The position numbers were made by a program, and so were the translations under genes. From positions 1 through 39,464 of the forward strand of contig NZ_LAVL01000074.1 in assembly GCF_001083785.1 (NCBI RefSeq): 39,464 nt of DNA. The letters run 5' to 3'. The notes beneath the pieces were generated by a model. That model did not search any database. It was given only the letters and a program-made list of their open reading frames with translations, and had not been told where the DNA came from. Below are positions 14,775-22,561 of the stretch, piece after piece. This stretch comes from Nonomuraea sp. SBT364 (GTDB lineage: Bacteria > Actinomycetota > Actinomycetes > Streptosporangiales > Streptosporangiaceae). Within the stretch, counting starts at the first letter, position 1. Every line of letters begins with the position of its first letter.

Positions 14775-15668
14775 TCAGTCCGCCACGTTCCGGGGCGTCT
14801 CGGGCCGGTCCTGCCGGATCAGCTCGAGAAAGGCCGCCGCCGCCGGGGACGGCCGGCTGTCCCAGATCAGGTGCTCCACCCTCGTGGGGGCGTCGCGCAG
14901 CCGGATGATCCCCAGGTCGGTGAAGCGCGGCACGTACGCGGCCGGCAGCATGCCCACGCCGAGGCCCTGCAGCACCAGATCGACCATGAAGTCGGCGGAC
15001 GACACCTCGAACGGCACCTCACGCCGTACGCCCGCGGCCGCGAACGCCTCGTCCGACTGCGCCCGCCCGGCGTGGCCGGCGCGGAAGTCGATGAACGGTT
15101 CGGCCGCCAGGCTCCGCAGGTCAGTCTCGCTCCCGGCCATGGGGTGATCCGGCGCGACCACGGCGACGAGCTCGCCCCCGGCGAGGCGGCGGCTCCGCAC
15201 GCCCTTGGGCTCCGCGCGCGGCGGCAGGCCGAGGAAGGCGACGTCGGCGCCGCCCCGCCGGACCCGCTCGATCAGGTCGTCGCTGCCGGCCGAGATGAGC
15301 GTGATGTGGACCCGGGGGTACAGGCGGCGGTAGTCGCGCAGGGCGACCGGCAGGTTGACGGCCGCGACGGTGGGGATGGCGCCGACGGCGAGCCGCCCGC
15401 GGATCTCCCCGCTGGCGGCCGCGACCTCGGCGCGCGCGCGGTCGGCCGCCTCCAGGCACTCCCGCGCCGCGGGCAGGAACGCCTCTCCGGCCGGGGTCAG
15501 CCGGACGCGGCGGCTGGTCCGCTCGAACAGCCGGGCGCCCAGCTCGCGCTCCAGCGCGGCGATCTGGTGGCTGAGCGCCGACTGCACCACCCGGCAGTTC
15601 TCGGCCGCCCGGGTGAAGTTGCTGGTCTCCGCGACCGCGACGACGTATCTCAGCTGCTGCAGCTCCAT
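14775..15668 (-). CDS. LysR-family transcriptional regulator
   Basis: A 297-residue LysR regulator. The ATG at 15668 gives the usual MELQQLRYVVAVAETSNFTRAAENC start; two upstream in-frame ATGs lie in the operator region. The winged helix is residues about 1-60 (SALSHQIAALERELGARLFER). The periplasmic-binding-like effector domain runs from about 90 (GRLAVGAIPTV) to the end, with FEVSSADFMVDLVLQGLGVGMLP. It is divergent from the MFS-MFS-VOC operon and is followed after 13 bases by the ornithine-cyclodeaminase-like gene, so it may control both sides. An inverted repeat between the divergent genes is a likely binding site. Confidence 0.92.
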   Translation of the reverse strand: MELQQLRYVVAVAETSNFTRAAENCRVVQSALSHQIAALERELGARLFERTSRRVRLTPAGEAFLPAARECLEAADRARAEVAAASGEIRGRLAVGAIPTVAAVNLPVALRDYRRLYPRVHITLISAGSDDLIERVRRGGADVAFLGLPPRAEPKGVRSRRLAGGELVAVVAPDHPMAGSETDLRSLAAEPFIDFRAGHAGRAQSDEAFAAAGVRREVPFEVSSADFMVDLVLQGLGVGMLPAAYVPRFTDLGIIRLRDAPTRVEHLIWDSRPSPAAAAFLELIRQDRPETPRNVAD

Positions 15669-15670
15669 CG

Positions 15671-15693
15671 ATCCATCATGCATCACGATGGAT
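15671..15693. promoter_or_regulatory. Inverted repeat, probable LysR-type operator
   Basis: ATCCATC (15671-15677) and GATGGAT (15687-15693) are perfect 7-bp arms 9 bases apart. They lie immediately before the LysR start and 55 bases before the first MFS start, the classic place for an autoregulating LysR protein that activates a divergent target. Confidence 0.6.
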
Positions 15694-15748
15694 TGCGATG
15701 AAAACTATGTGTTGGACTCATCGATCGTCTTTCCCGCACCCTTGAGGC

Positions 15749-16975
15749 ATGACCGAATCCCTGGCGCACGCGGCCTTCGCCCGGCTGCGTCGCGGGCTGC
15801 TGCTCCTGATGTCGGTGGCCACCGGGCTCTCGGTCGCCGGCAACTACTTCGCCCAGCCCCTGCTCGACGTGATCGGGCGGGAGCTGGGCCTGGGCACCAC
15901 CATGGCCACGCTGGTCGTGGCCGCCGCCCAGGGCGGGTACGCGCTGGGGCTGATCCTCCTGGTGCCGCTGGGCGACCTGGTGGAACGCCGCCGGCTCGCG
16001 GTGCTGCTGTTCGCCGCCACCTCGGTGTTCCTGCTGGTGTCCGCCCTCGCGACCAGCGGGCCGATGCTGCTGGCCGGCACCGCGCTCACCGCGCTCACGT
16101 CCGTCGCCGCGCAGGTCGTGGTCCCGTACGCGGTCACGCTCGCGGCGCCCGCGGAGCGCGGCCGGGTCGTGGGCACGGTGATGGCGGGACTGCTGCTCGG
16201 CGGGCTGCTGGCCCGCACGGCCTCCGGCACGCTGTCGGAGCTCGGCGGCTGGCGGACGATCTACTGGCTGAACGCGCTCCTCGTGGCGGCCGTGACCGTC
16301 CTGCTGTGGCGGTTCCTCCCTCGGCTGCACACGCCGATCGGCCTGTCCTACCCGGCGCTGCTGCGCTCGACGGTCGCGATGTTCCGCGACGAAGCGCCGC
16401 TGCGATGGCGGGCCGGGATCGGCGCGCTGTCGTTCGCCGCGTTCAGCGTGCTGTGGACGGCGGTCACCTTCCTGCTGGCCGGGCCGGCGTACGGCTGGGG
16501 TGAGGCGGCCATCGGCCTGTTCGGCCTGGTCGGGGCGGCCGGGGCGATCGCCACGCCGATCGCGGGCCGGCTGGCCGACCGCGGCTGGGTGCAGCGGGTG
16601 AGCGGGATCGGCACCGCGCTCCTGGCCCTGTCCTGGCCGTTGATCGGCCTCGGAGCGGTCGCGCCGGGCTGGCTGGTCGCCGGGGTCCTGCTGTTCACCG
16701 TGGCCCAGCAGGCGGTGCTGAACGCCAACCAGCACATCATCTACGCGCTCCGCCCGGAGGCCCGCAACCGGATCAACTCCGCGTTCATGACCGCGTTCTT
16801 CCTCGGCGGCGCGGCCGGATCACTGCTGACCTCGGCGGCCTGGACCGGAGCCGGCTGGACCGGGGTGAGCCTGCTCGGCGGCGCCCTGTCCGCCGCGGCT
16901 TTCGGCCTGTGGGCGCTGGAGCGCATGTCGTCGAATTTGAATCGTCAGAAAGAAGAAGATGACCACCATCGATAA
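15749..16975 (+). CDS. MFS transporter (first of an overlapping pair)
   Basis: A 408-residue major facilitator with about 12 hydrophobic segments and no large soluble domain. GNYFAQPLLDVIGRELGL early on and LVPLGDLVERRRLAVLLF (the loop 2-3 motif A) place it in the drug-proton antiporter 1 group related to YnfM/AraJ-type exporters. A second charged loop (GRLADRGWVQRV) marks the start of the second half. It opens a three-gene operon with a second MFS gene, whose ATG lies 17 bases before this stop, and a VOC gene. Direction (export) and substrate are inferred from family only. Confidence 0.9.
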   Translation: MTESLAHAAFARLRRGLLLLMSVATGLSVAGNYFAQPLLDVIGRELGLGTTMATLVVAAAQGGYALGLILLVPLGDLVERRRLAVLLFAATSVFLLVSALATSGPMLLAGTALTALTSVAAQVVVPYAVTLAAPAERGRVVGTVMAGLLLGGLLARTASGTLSELGGWRTIYWLNALLVAAVTVLLWRFLPRLHTPIGLSYPALLRSTVAMFRDEAPLRWRAGIGALSFAAFSVLWTAVTFLLAGPAYGWGEAAIGLFGLVGAAGAIATPIAGRLADRGWVQRVSGIGTALLALSWPLIGLGAVAPGWLVAGVLLFTVAQQAVLNANQHIIYALRPEARNRINSAFMTAFFLGGAAGSLLTSAAWTGAGWTGVSLLGGALSAAAFGLWALERMSSNLNRQKEEDDHHR

Positions 16976-18173
16976 CCACCCCCGATCGGCCCTGCGGTCC
17001 TGGCTGGGCGTCGCCGCGATCACCGCGAGCCTGTTCGTCTTCCTCACCACCGAGCTGATGCCCGTCGGCCTGCTCACCCCGGTGAGCGCCAGCCTGAGCA
17101 TCTCGGTGGGCCTCGCCGGGCTGATGGTGACGCTGTACGGCGTCTCGGCCGGGCTGGGCGTGCCGTTCATCGTGGCCTGGACCAGACGGGTCAACCGGCG
17201 CGTACTGCTGTCGGCGCTGCTGGCGATCCTGGTGCTGGGGAACCTGATCACCGCCATGTCGCCGAGCTATCCGCTGGTCCTGGCGACACGGCTGGCCATG
17301 GGATTCGCCAGCGGCGTGTTCTGGGCGATCGGCGTGAGCATGGCGATGCGGCTCGTTCCCGAGCGTCAGGCGAGCCGGGCGGCCGCGGTCGTGATGTCCG
17401 GCATCTCGATCGCCGCGGTCGTGGGCATCCCGCTCGGCACCATCCTGGAAAGCCTCACCGACTGGCGGACCACGTTCCTCATCTGGGCGGGCCTCAGCGC
17501 GCTGGTGTTCGTCGCCGTGGTCACCCTCGTGCCCTCGCTGCCGTCGGCGAACGCGGTATCGGTCCGTGAGGTCTTCGGGCTCCCGCTCAGGAACGTGCCG
17601 CTGCGGCTGGTGCTGGTCACCGTGATGCTGTTCGTGCTCGGCCATTTCGGGGCCTACACCTTCGTGCGCCCCTACCTGGAGGAGAGCGCGGCCGCCACGC
17701 CGTTCTTCGTCACCGCGCTGCTGATGGTGTACGGCGCCGGAGGCGCGGCGGGCAACTTCATCGCCGGATTCACGGTGACCAGAAGCCTGCGCGGCAGCTT
17801 CCTGGCCGGCTGCGCGGGACTCGTGGTGTCGTTGCTTGCGCTGCTCACCATCGGGCACAGTCAGGCCGGCGCGGTCGTCGCGCTGATCCTGTGGGGCGTC
17901 TCCTTCGGCGTCGTGCAGCTGTGCCAGGTCAACATGACGCAGGCCGCCGCGCCCGACACCTTCGAGGCCGCGATGTCGCTCAACACCATGTCGTACAACA
18001 CCTCCATCGCGCTCGGCGCGCTGTTCGGCGGCCTGTTCGCCGATCAGCTGGGCGTCACCAGTGTCGTCTGGTTCGGCGTGGCGTTGACAGCGGCCTCGCT
18101 GCTCCTCACACTCGGCACCGGCCAGAGGAACTCCCGCACCGTCCCCCGGAACGCGCCGGTCACCGGCGAATGA
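16959..18173 (+). CDS. MFS transporter (second of an overlapping pair)
   Basis: A 404-residue major facilitator, about 12 membrane segments. TTELMPVGLLTPVSASLSISVGLAGLMVTLYG at the start, with RRVNRRVLLSALL in loop 2-3, is typical of AraJ/Cmx-like DHA1 exporters, which include chloramphenicol and sugar efflux proteins. The start codon lies inside the 3' end of the first MFS gene; AGAAAGAAGA precedes the ATG. The two proteins are from different branches and are not a simple duplication. The VOC gene follows after 16 bases. A joint role in export or detoxification of one compound is plausible but not shown. Confidence 0.9.
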   Translation: MTTIDNHPRSALRSWLGVAAITASLFVFLTTELMPVGLLTPVSASLSISVGLAGLMVTLYGVSAGLGVPFIVAWTRRVNRRVLLSALLAILVLGNLITAMSPSYPLVLATRLAMGFASGVFWAIGVSMAMRLVPERQASRAAAVVMSGISIAAVVGIPLGTILESLTDWRTTFLIWAGLSALVFVAVVTLVPSLPSANAVSVREVFGLPLRNVPLRLVLVTVMLFVLGHFGAYTFVRPYLEESAAATPFFVTALLMVYGAGGAAGNFIAGFTVTRSLRGSFLAGCAGLVVSLLALLTIGHSQAGAVVALILWGVSFGVVQLCQVNMTQAAAPDTFEAAMSLNTMSYNTSIALGALFGGLFADQLGVTSVVWFGVALTAASLLLTLGTGQRNSRTVPRNAPVTGE

Positions 18174-18189
18174 CAGAAGGAGATGTCCG

Positions 18190-18570
18190 ATGCGTGTGAA
18201 AGCCTTCGATCACCTCGTGCTCAACGTGCGCGACGTGGAGCGGTCACTGGAGTTCTACTCGGGAACCCTCGGGCTCGAGCAGGAACGGGTCGAGGAATGG
18301 CGGGCCGGTAAGGCGTCCTTCCCGTCCGTGCGGGTCAGCGAGTCCACCATCATCGACCTGGTCGCCCGCCCCCGTGGCGAGTCCAACGTGGACCACATCT
18401 GCCTGGTGGTGGATCCGCTGGACTGGCAGGAGGTGATCGACTCCGGTGTCTTCACCGTGCTGGAGGGGCCGGTCCCCCGGTTCGGCGCGCGCGGCGACGC
18501 CCAGTCGATCTACGTCCTGGACCCCGACGGCAACACCGTCGAACTGCGCTGGTACCCCCAGGACGCCTGA
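18190..18570 (+). CDS. VOC family metalloprotein (glyoxalase/fosfomycin-resistance-like)
   Basis: A 126-residue single-chain VOC protein; AGAAGGAGA lies 6 bases before the ATG. FDHLVLNVRDVERSLEFYSGTLGLE, then NVDHICLVVD and SIYVLDPDGNTVELRW cover both halves of the fold. His8, His69 and Glu118 occupy the usual metal-ligand positions. The length and the YxxTLGxE text are shared by glyoxalase-I-like and fosfomycin or bleomycin resistance proteins. It is the last gene of the MFS-MFS-VOC operon, which points to handling of the transported compound. Confidence 0.9.
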   Translation: MRVKAFDHLVLNVRDVERSLEFYSGTLGLEQERVEEWRAGKASFPSVRVSESTIIDLVARPRGESNVDHICLVVDPLDWQEVIDSGVFTVLEGPVPRFGARGDAQSIYVLDPDGNTVELRWYPQDA

Positions 18571-18995
18571 CGCCGCCGGAGACGGCGCCGCGGATCTGCT
18601 TGAGCCGCTGGACGTGCTTGACCAGCGGCTGCCGGCGTCGCCGTGGTAGGCCCGGCGCGAAGATCGGCACGGAGGACGCCGATCCGGCTGCGGCCCTGGT
18701 GGAGGTCGTGCAGGCCGGGTGCCCGGCTTTACTTGTGACTGAACATTTGTTTAGCATACTGTTCATGTGTTCAGACAGTGAGGTGACACGGGCCCGGCGG
18801 CGCTGGAGTTGTTCGGCGCCGAGTGGGTCAGCCGGGTGAGCCCGCGCTCCTCCCGCGCCGGCATCGAGGTCTTCACCCGCGGCCGGTTCGCCGGCGACCG
18901 CGTCCCGCACGCGGGGGACGCGGTCCGCGAGCAGCGGGGCTCACGGTGAAGGCCCCGTCCTCACGCATCCGTACCGAGATCCTGGAGTCACGAGC
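18571..18995. other. 425-base intergenic region without a convincing gene; possible remnant
   Basis: No intact gene is supported. A short plus-strand frame ending at 18949 (about 50 codons reading ALELFGAEWVSRVS... AGIEVFTRGRFAGDR...) looks protein-like in codon use but has no start or ribosome site and starts right after a stop. It may be the tail of a lost gene; I do not recognise it. An A/T-rich patch at 18729-18775 with an inverted repeat is the only regulatory-looking part. Confidence 0.4.
18740..18765. promoter_or_regulatory. TGAACA-N14-TGTTCA inverted repeat
   Basis: Perfect 6-bp arms at 18740-18745 and 18760-18765, with another TGTTCA-like half (GTGTTCA, 18766-18772) directly after, in an unusually A/T-rich stretch. 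It is about 230 bases before the P450 gene. The size fits a TetR- or MarR-type site, but no regulator gene lies nearby on either side. Confidence 0.4.
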
Positions 18996-20210
18996 ATGAG
19001 CACCACCACCGAGCCGGAGATCCTCGGCCTGATGACCGCGGCCGACCGGGACGCGTTCCTGACCGGCCTGGCCGAGGGCGGGCCGGTCCGCCGCGGCCGC
19101 TACCTGGACGGCACCCCGATCTGGCTGGTCACCGGCTACGACGAGAGCGTGACCGCGCTGACCGATCCGCGTTTCAGCAGCGACGTCGCCAGGCAGTCGA
19201 AGCTGGACGTGGCCGCGGCGGCCGGGCTGCCCGACGACGTGGTCCCGTACCTGCTGCGCACCCTGGGTGCCTACGACCCGCCGGACCACACGCGGCTGCG
19301 GCGGCTGGTGTCACGCGAGTTCACCGCCCGCCGGGTGGAGCGGCTGCGCCCGCGCGTCCAGGAGATCACCGACGCGCTGCTGGACGGGCTGCCCGGCGAG
19401 TTCGACCTGATCGAGCGGTTCGCGTACCCGCTGCCCATCCAGGTCATCTGCGAGCTGCTCGGCGTGCCCGCACACGACCGCGACACCTGGCGTACGTGGG
19501 CCGCCGACCTGACGGCCCCCGCCCCGGACCGCATCGCGTCGGGAGCCCGGGGGCTGGTCGCGTACATGACCGAGCTGGTCGGCGCCAAGCGCGTGAGCGG
19601 TGCGGACGACCTGCTGTCGGCACTGGTCCGCGTGCAGGAGGACGACGGCGACCGGCTGGCCGACGAGGAGCTGATCGCGCTGGCGATCAGCATGCTGATC
19701 GCCGGGCACGAGACCACCGTCGCCCTCATCAGCCAGAGCGTCCGGATCCTGCTCACCCGCCCGGACCTGACGGCGCGCCTGCGTGCCGACCCGGACGCGG
19801 TCCCGGCGGCCGTGGAGGAGTTCCTGCGCGTCACCGGCCCGGCCGAGATCGCGGTCATGCGCTACACGCTGGAGCCCGTGGAGCTCGGCGGCGTGAGCAT
19901 CGCGGCGGGCGAGGCGGTGCAGGTGGTGTACGCGGCGGCCAACCGGGACCCGCGCCGCTTCGACCGGCCGGCCCTGCTCGACGCGGGCCGCGCCGACAAC
20001 GCGCACCTGGGGTTCGGCCACGGCATCCACTACTGCCTCGGGGCGGCCTTGGCCAGGGCCGAGACGCAGATCGCGCTGCGCACCCTGCTGGCCCGCTTCC
20101 CCGGCCTCGCCCTGGCGGTGCCGCCGTCCGAGATCGGCTGGCGGCCCGGCATGCAGCGAGCGCTGACCTCGCTGCCCGTCCGCACGGGTGGCGCCGGGAG
20201 CCTCGGGTAG
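18996..20210 (+). CDS. Cytochrome P450
   Basis: A 404-residue soluble bacterial P450. The oxygen-activating I helix reads AGHETT (residues 236-241). The K-helix ExxR motif is in AVEEFLR, and the haem loop FGHGIHYCLGAALAR has Cys347 as the iron ligand. GAYDPPDHTRLRRLV is the usual C-helix text. Length and motifs fit CYP105/107-like class I enzymes that need a ferredoxin and reductase; none is encoded in the window, so electron partners must come from elsewhere. The gene is monocistronic, ending in a hairpin that overlaps its stop codon. The substrate is unknown. Confidence 0.95.
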   Translation: MSTTTEPEILGLMTAADRDAFLTGLAEGGPVRRGRYLDGTPIWLVTGYDESVTALTDPRFSSDVARQSKLDVAAAAGLPDDVVPYLLRTLGAYDPPDHTRLRRLVSREFTARRVERLRPRVQEITDALLDGLPGEFDLIERFAYPLPIQVICELLGVPAHDRDTWRTWAADLTAPAPDRIASGARGLVAYMTELVGAKRVSGADDLLSALVRVQEDDGDRLADEELIALAISMLIAGHETTVALISQSVRILLTRPDLTARLRADPDAVPAAVEEFLRVTGPAEIAVMRYTLEPVELGGVSIAAGEAVQVVYAAANRDPRRFDRPALLDAGRADNAHLGFGHGIHYCLGAALARAETQIALRTLLARFPGLALAVPPSEIGWRPGMQRALTSLPVRTGGAGSLG

Positions 20211-20219
20211 CACCCGAGG
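20201..20219. terminator. Hairpin spanning the P450 stop codon
   Basis: CCTCGGGT (20201-20208) pairs perfectly with ACCCGAGG (20212-20219) around a 3-base loop. It lies exactly between the convergent P450 (stop 20208-20210) and the minus-strand F420 gene (ends 20220), so it can serve both directions. Confidence 0.7.
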
Positions 20220-20594
20220 TCAGTCCGCGACCAGGTCCATGCGGAGGAACTCGGTGATGCGGAGCACCTTCGGCGGGCGGGCCGCCGCGTCCGGCAGGGC
20301 CCGGAACGCCTCCTCCTTCCCGACCAGGCGCGGGGCGGCGAGGGCCACCTCCTTGCCGTCGACCCGGAGCCGCGCACCGCCGGTCGCCAGGACGTTGCGC
20401 ACCCAGTCCGCGCGCGATCCGTACACCAGGATGAACAGGTAGCCGCCGTCGACGGGATGCGCGTCGAGCGGCGTGCGGTAGGTCGCGCCGGAGGTGCGGC
20501 CGACGTGGGTCAGCACCGGCCACTTCCCGCCCTCGATCGCGCGGGGGTTGAACACCCGCTTGTTCACGTGCCCCCACCACGTGGGCATCGGCAT
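20220..20594 (-). CDS. Ddn-like deazaflavin (F420)-dependent nitroreductase-family protein
   Basis: A 124-residue split-barrel protein. The ATG at 20594 follows a strong AAGGAGG site. NKRVFNPRAIEGGKWPVLTHVGRTSGATYRTPLDAHPVDGG is the signature of the nitroreductase family deazaflavin-dependent oxidoreductases, whose best-known member Ddn activates pretomanid with F420H2. GRxSGxxYRTPL contributes to F420 phosphate binding. It is cytoplasmic or membrane-associated. It is divergent from a TetR gene with a double palindrome between them, so it is very probably the TetR target. The natural substrate is unknown. Confidence 0.9.
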   Translation of the reverse strand: MPMPTWWGHVNKRVFNPRAIEGGKWPVLTHVGRTSGATYRTPLDAHPVDGGYLFILVYGSRADWVRNVLATGGARLRVDGKEVALAAPRLVGKEEAFRALPDAAARPPKVLRITEFLRMDLVAD

Positions 20595-20619
20595 CGGGAC
20601 CTCCTTCGCTCGGACCGCG

Positions 20620-20652
20620 CTTACGCATGTAAGGCTGGCTTACACTCGTAAG
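20620..20652. promoter_or_regulatory. Two tandem CTTAC-N4-GTAAG palindromes (TetR operator)
   Basis: CTTACGCATGTAAG (20620-20633) and CTTACACTCGTAAG (20639-20652) share 5-bp arms and a 4-base spacer; their centres are 19 bases apart, close to two helical turns. They lie between the divergent F420 gene (start 20594) and TetR gene (start 20686), covering both promoters. Confidence 0.8.
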
Positions 20653-20685
20653 GCTGTCAACCCCGTCCGACCTCCTGGAGGCGTC

Positions 20686-21336
20686 GTGTCACCACCGGCG
20701 AAACCGCTCAGCAGGGCGCTCGTGCTGGAAGCCGCGATCCGGGTCGCGGACCGCGGCGGCGTGGAGGCGATCACCATGCGCCGGGTGGCGCAGGAGCTGG
20801 GCGTGGAGGCGATGTCGCTCTACCACCACGTGCCGAACAAGGACGCGATCCTCGACGGCGTGGTCGACGCGGTGTTCGCGGCGATCGAGCTGCCCGGCGC
20901 CGGGGACGGCGACTGGCGCGAGGCCGTCCGCGCGCGCGCCTTCTCCGCGCGCGCGGTCCTGTCGCGGCACAGCTGGGCCCTCGGCCTCATGGACTCCCGC
21001 CGCTCCCCGGGCCCGGCGACGCTGCGCCACCACGACGCCGTCCTCGGTGTCCTGCGGAGGGCGGGATTCTCCCTGCCGATGGCCGCGCACGCCGTCTCCC
21101 TCATCGACAGCTACGTCGGCGGATTCGTCCTGCAGGAGGCGAACCTGCCGGTGACAACGCCGGACGAGGTCGGGGAGGTGGCCGGCGGCATCCTGGAAGG
21201 GCTGCCGGCGGACGAGCTGCCGTACCTCACCGAGATGATCGTCGGCCACGCCCTGCGGCCCGGCTACGACCACACCGGCGAGTTCGGCTACGGCCTGGAC
21301 CTCATCCTCGACGCGCTCGAGGCCCGCCGGGGCTGA
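20686..21336 (+). CDS. TetR-family transcriptional regulator
   Basis: A 216-residue regulator. The GTG at 20686 was chosen with GGAGG at 20677-20681. The helix-turn-helix spans residues about 10-55: LVLEAAIRVADRGGVEAITMRRVAQELGVEAMSLYHHVPNKDAILDGVVD. The rest is an all-helical ligand domain, with DSYVGGFVLQEANLP in the dimer region, as in TetR/AcrR proteins with a TetR_C-type C domain. It is divergent from the Ddn-like gene and the shared double operator implies repression of both. The inducer is unknown. Confidence 0.92.
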   Translation: MSPPAKPLSRALVLEAAIRVADRGGVEAITMRRVAQELGVEAMSLYHHVPNKDAILDGVVDAVFAAIELPGAGDGDWREAVRARAFSARAVLSRHSWALGLMDSRRSPGPATLRHHDAVLGVLRRAGFSLPMAAHAVSLIDSYVGGFVLQEANLPVTTPDEVGEVAGGILEGLPADELPYLTEMIVGHALRPGYDHTGEFGYGLDLILDALEARRG

Positions 21337-21346
21337 AAGGCGGTGC

Positions 21347-22492
21347 TCAGGCTGCCTTCTCCTCCTCACGCGGGAAGAAGGGCAGGTCGAGGTAGACGTT
21401 ACCGGCGGCGGCGAGGATCTCCGAGGCGTCGTCCACCGGCGGGTGGATGAACTGGTTGATGGTCTTCTTGACCTCCTTGGCGGCGGCGCCCGAGGCCATC
21501 ACCTTGCGGTCCCAGCCCCGGGTGAAGACCGCGCCGGCGCCGCCCAGGTCCAGGCAGGTGACGTACGGACCGGGGGTGAAGTCGCGCAGCGGCAGGCCGA
21601 GCAGGTCGGCCGCGGCGTTGTAGCCGGCGACCTTGCCCAGCGGGGTGGCGTGCTGGCAGGCCTGCATGACCGTGTGCTCGGCGTCGAAGGCCGCCGCGGC
21701 CGTGTCCCCGGCGGCGAACACCTCAGGCAGGGCGCGCAGGTGCCCGTCCACCGGCACCCGGCCGAGGTGGTCGAGATCGCCGGAGATCTGCCGGGTGAGC
21801 TCGCTGGCCCGTAGCCCGGCCGCCCAGACCACCGCGTCCGCCTCGACCCGGTTGCCGCCGGACAGGACGGCGTACCCGTCGCCGACCTCCGTCACCGTCG
21901 TCGCGAGGCGGAGCTCGACGCCCAGCTCGTCCAGCGCGGCCCGGATCACCTCGCGCGGGCCCGCGCCGAGCTCGTCGCCGACGACCTCCGCCTGGTCCAC
22001 CAGCAGCACCCGGCCCCCGGCGGCCAGCTCGGTCGCGGCCTCCAGGCCGACGAACCCGGCGCCGACGACCACGGCGGCGTAGTCGTCGCGGTCGCGCAGG
22101 TGATCGGCGAGCCGCCGGGCCCCGTCGAGGGTGTCGATGTCGAAGAGCCGCCCGGCGCCGGGCAGGTCCCCGGGCCGGACGAGCTCGCTGCCCGCCGCCA
22201 GCACCAGGCGGTCGTAGCCGACCTCCCGGCCACCCGCCACGACCACGCGGCGGCCGGTGTCGATCGTGCTCACGCGGGCCCGCAGGTGCTCGACGCCGAT
22301 CGGCCCGAGCACCCTGGCGAGCTCGACCTTGGCCAGCTCCGGCTCCGGCTCGTACAGGCGCGGCCGCAGCACCATGTGCTCGTCCGGCGCGATGAGCGTG
22401 ATGCGCAGGTCCGCCTCCCCGCGCGCCAGCGCCGCTCCCGCCGCGCTCCAGACGCCCGCGAACCCGCCTCCGATGATCACCACGTGTGCCAC
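21347..22492 (-). CDS. NAD(P)/FAD-dependent oxidoreductase (NDH-2-like)
   Basis: A 381-residue flavoprotein of the pyridine-nucleotide-disulfide oxidoreductase type. The FAD Rossmann motif GGGFAG is at the N terminus (VVIIGGGFAGVWSAAGAALA), a second dinucleotide motif VVGAGFVGLEAATEL near residue 140 binds NAD(P)H, and the FAD-closing LPEVFAAGDTAAA is near 265. The length and lack of a CxxxxC redox pair fit the type II NADH dehydrogenase-like group. No membrane helix is obvious. It follows the ECF41-type sigma gene by 69 bases on the same strand, and oxidoreductases are among the usual ECF41 partner genes. Confidence 0.9.
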   Translation of the reverse strand: MAHVVIIGGGFAGVWSAAGAALARGEADLRITLIAPDEHMVLRPRLYEPEPELAKVELARVLGPIGVEHLRARVSTIDTGRRVVVAGGREVGYDRLVLAAGSELVRPGDLPGAGRLFDIDTLDGARRLADHLRDRDDYAAVVVGAGFVGLEAATELAAGGRVLLVDQAEVVGDELGAGPREVIRAALDELGVELRLATTVTEVGDGYAVLSGGNRVEADAVVWAAGLRASELTRQISGDLDHLGRVPVDGHLRALPEVFAAGDTAAAAFDAEHTVMQACQHATPLGKVAGYNAAADLLGLPLRDFTPGPYVTCLDLGGAGAVFTRGWDRKVMASGAAAKEVKKTINQFIHPPVDDASEILAAAGNVYLDLPFFPREEEKAA

Positions 22493-22515
22493 TGTTCCGT
22501 CCCTCTCTCAGTATC

Positions 22516-22535
22516 GCCCCCGGGGAATCGGGGGC
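22516..22535. other. Small hairpin between sigma-factor and oxidoreductase genes
   Basis: GCCCCC (22516-22521) can pair with GGGGGC (22530-22535) around an 8-base loop. It could attenuate read-through from the sigma gene or be part of the oxidoreductase leader. The stem is short, so the call is weak. Confidence 0.3.
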
Positions 22536-22561
22536 CGCGGCAGGGAGACAAGACGGCACGC

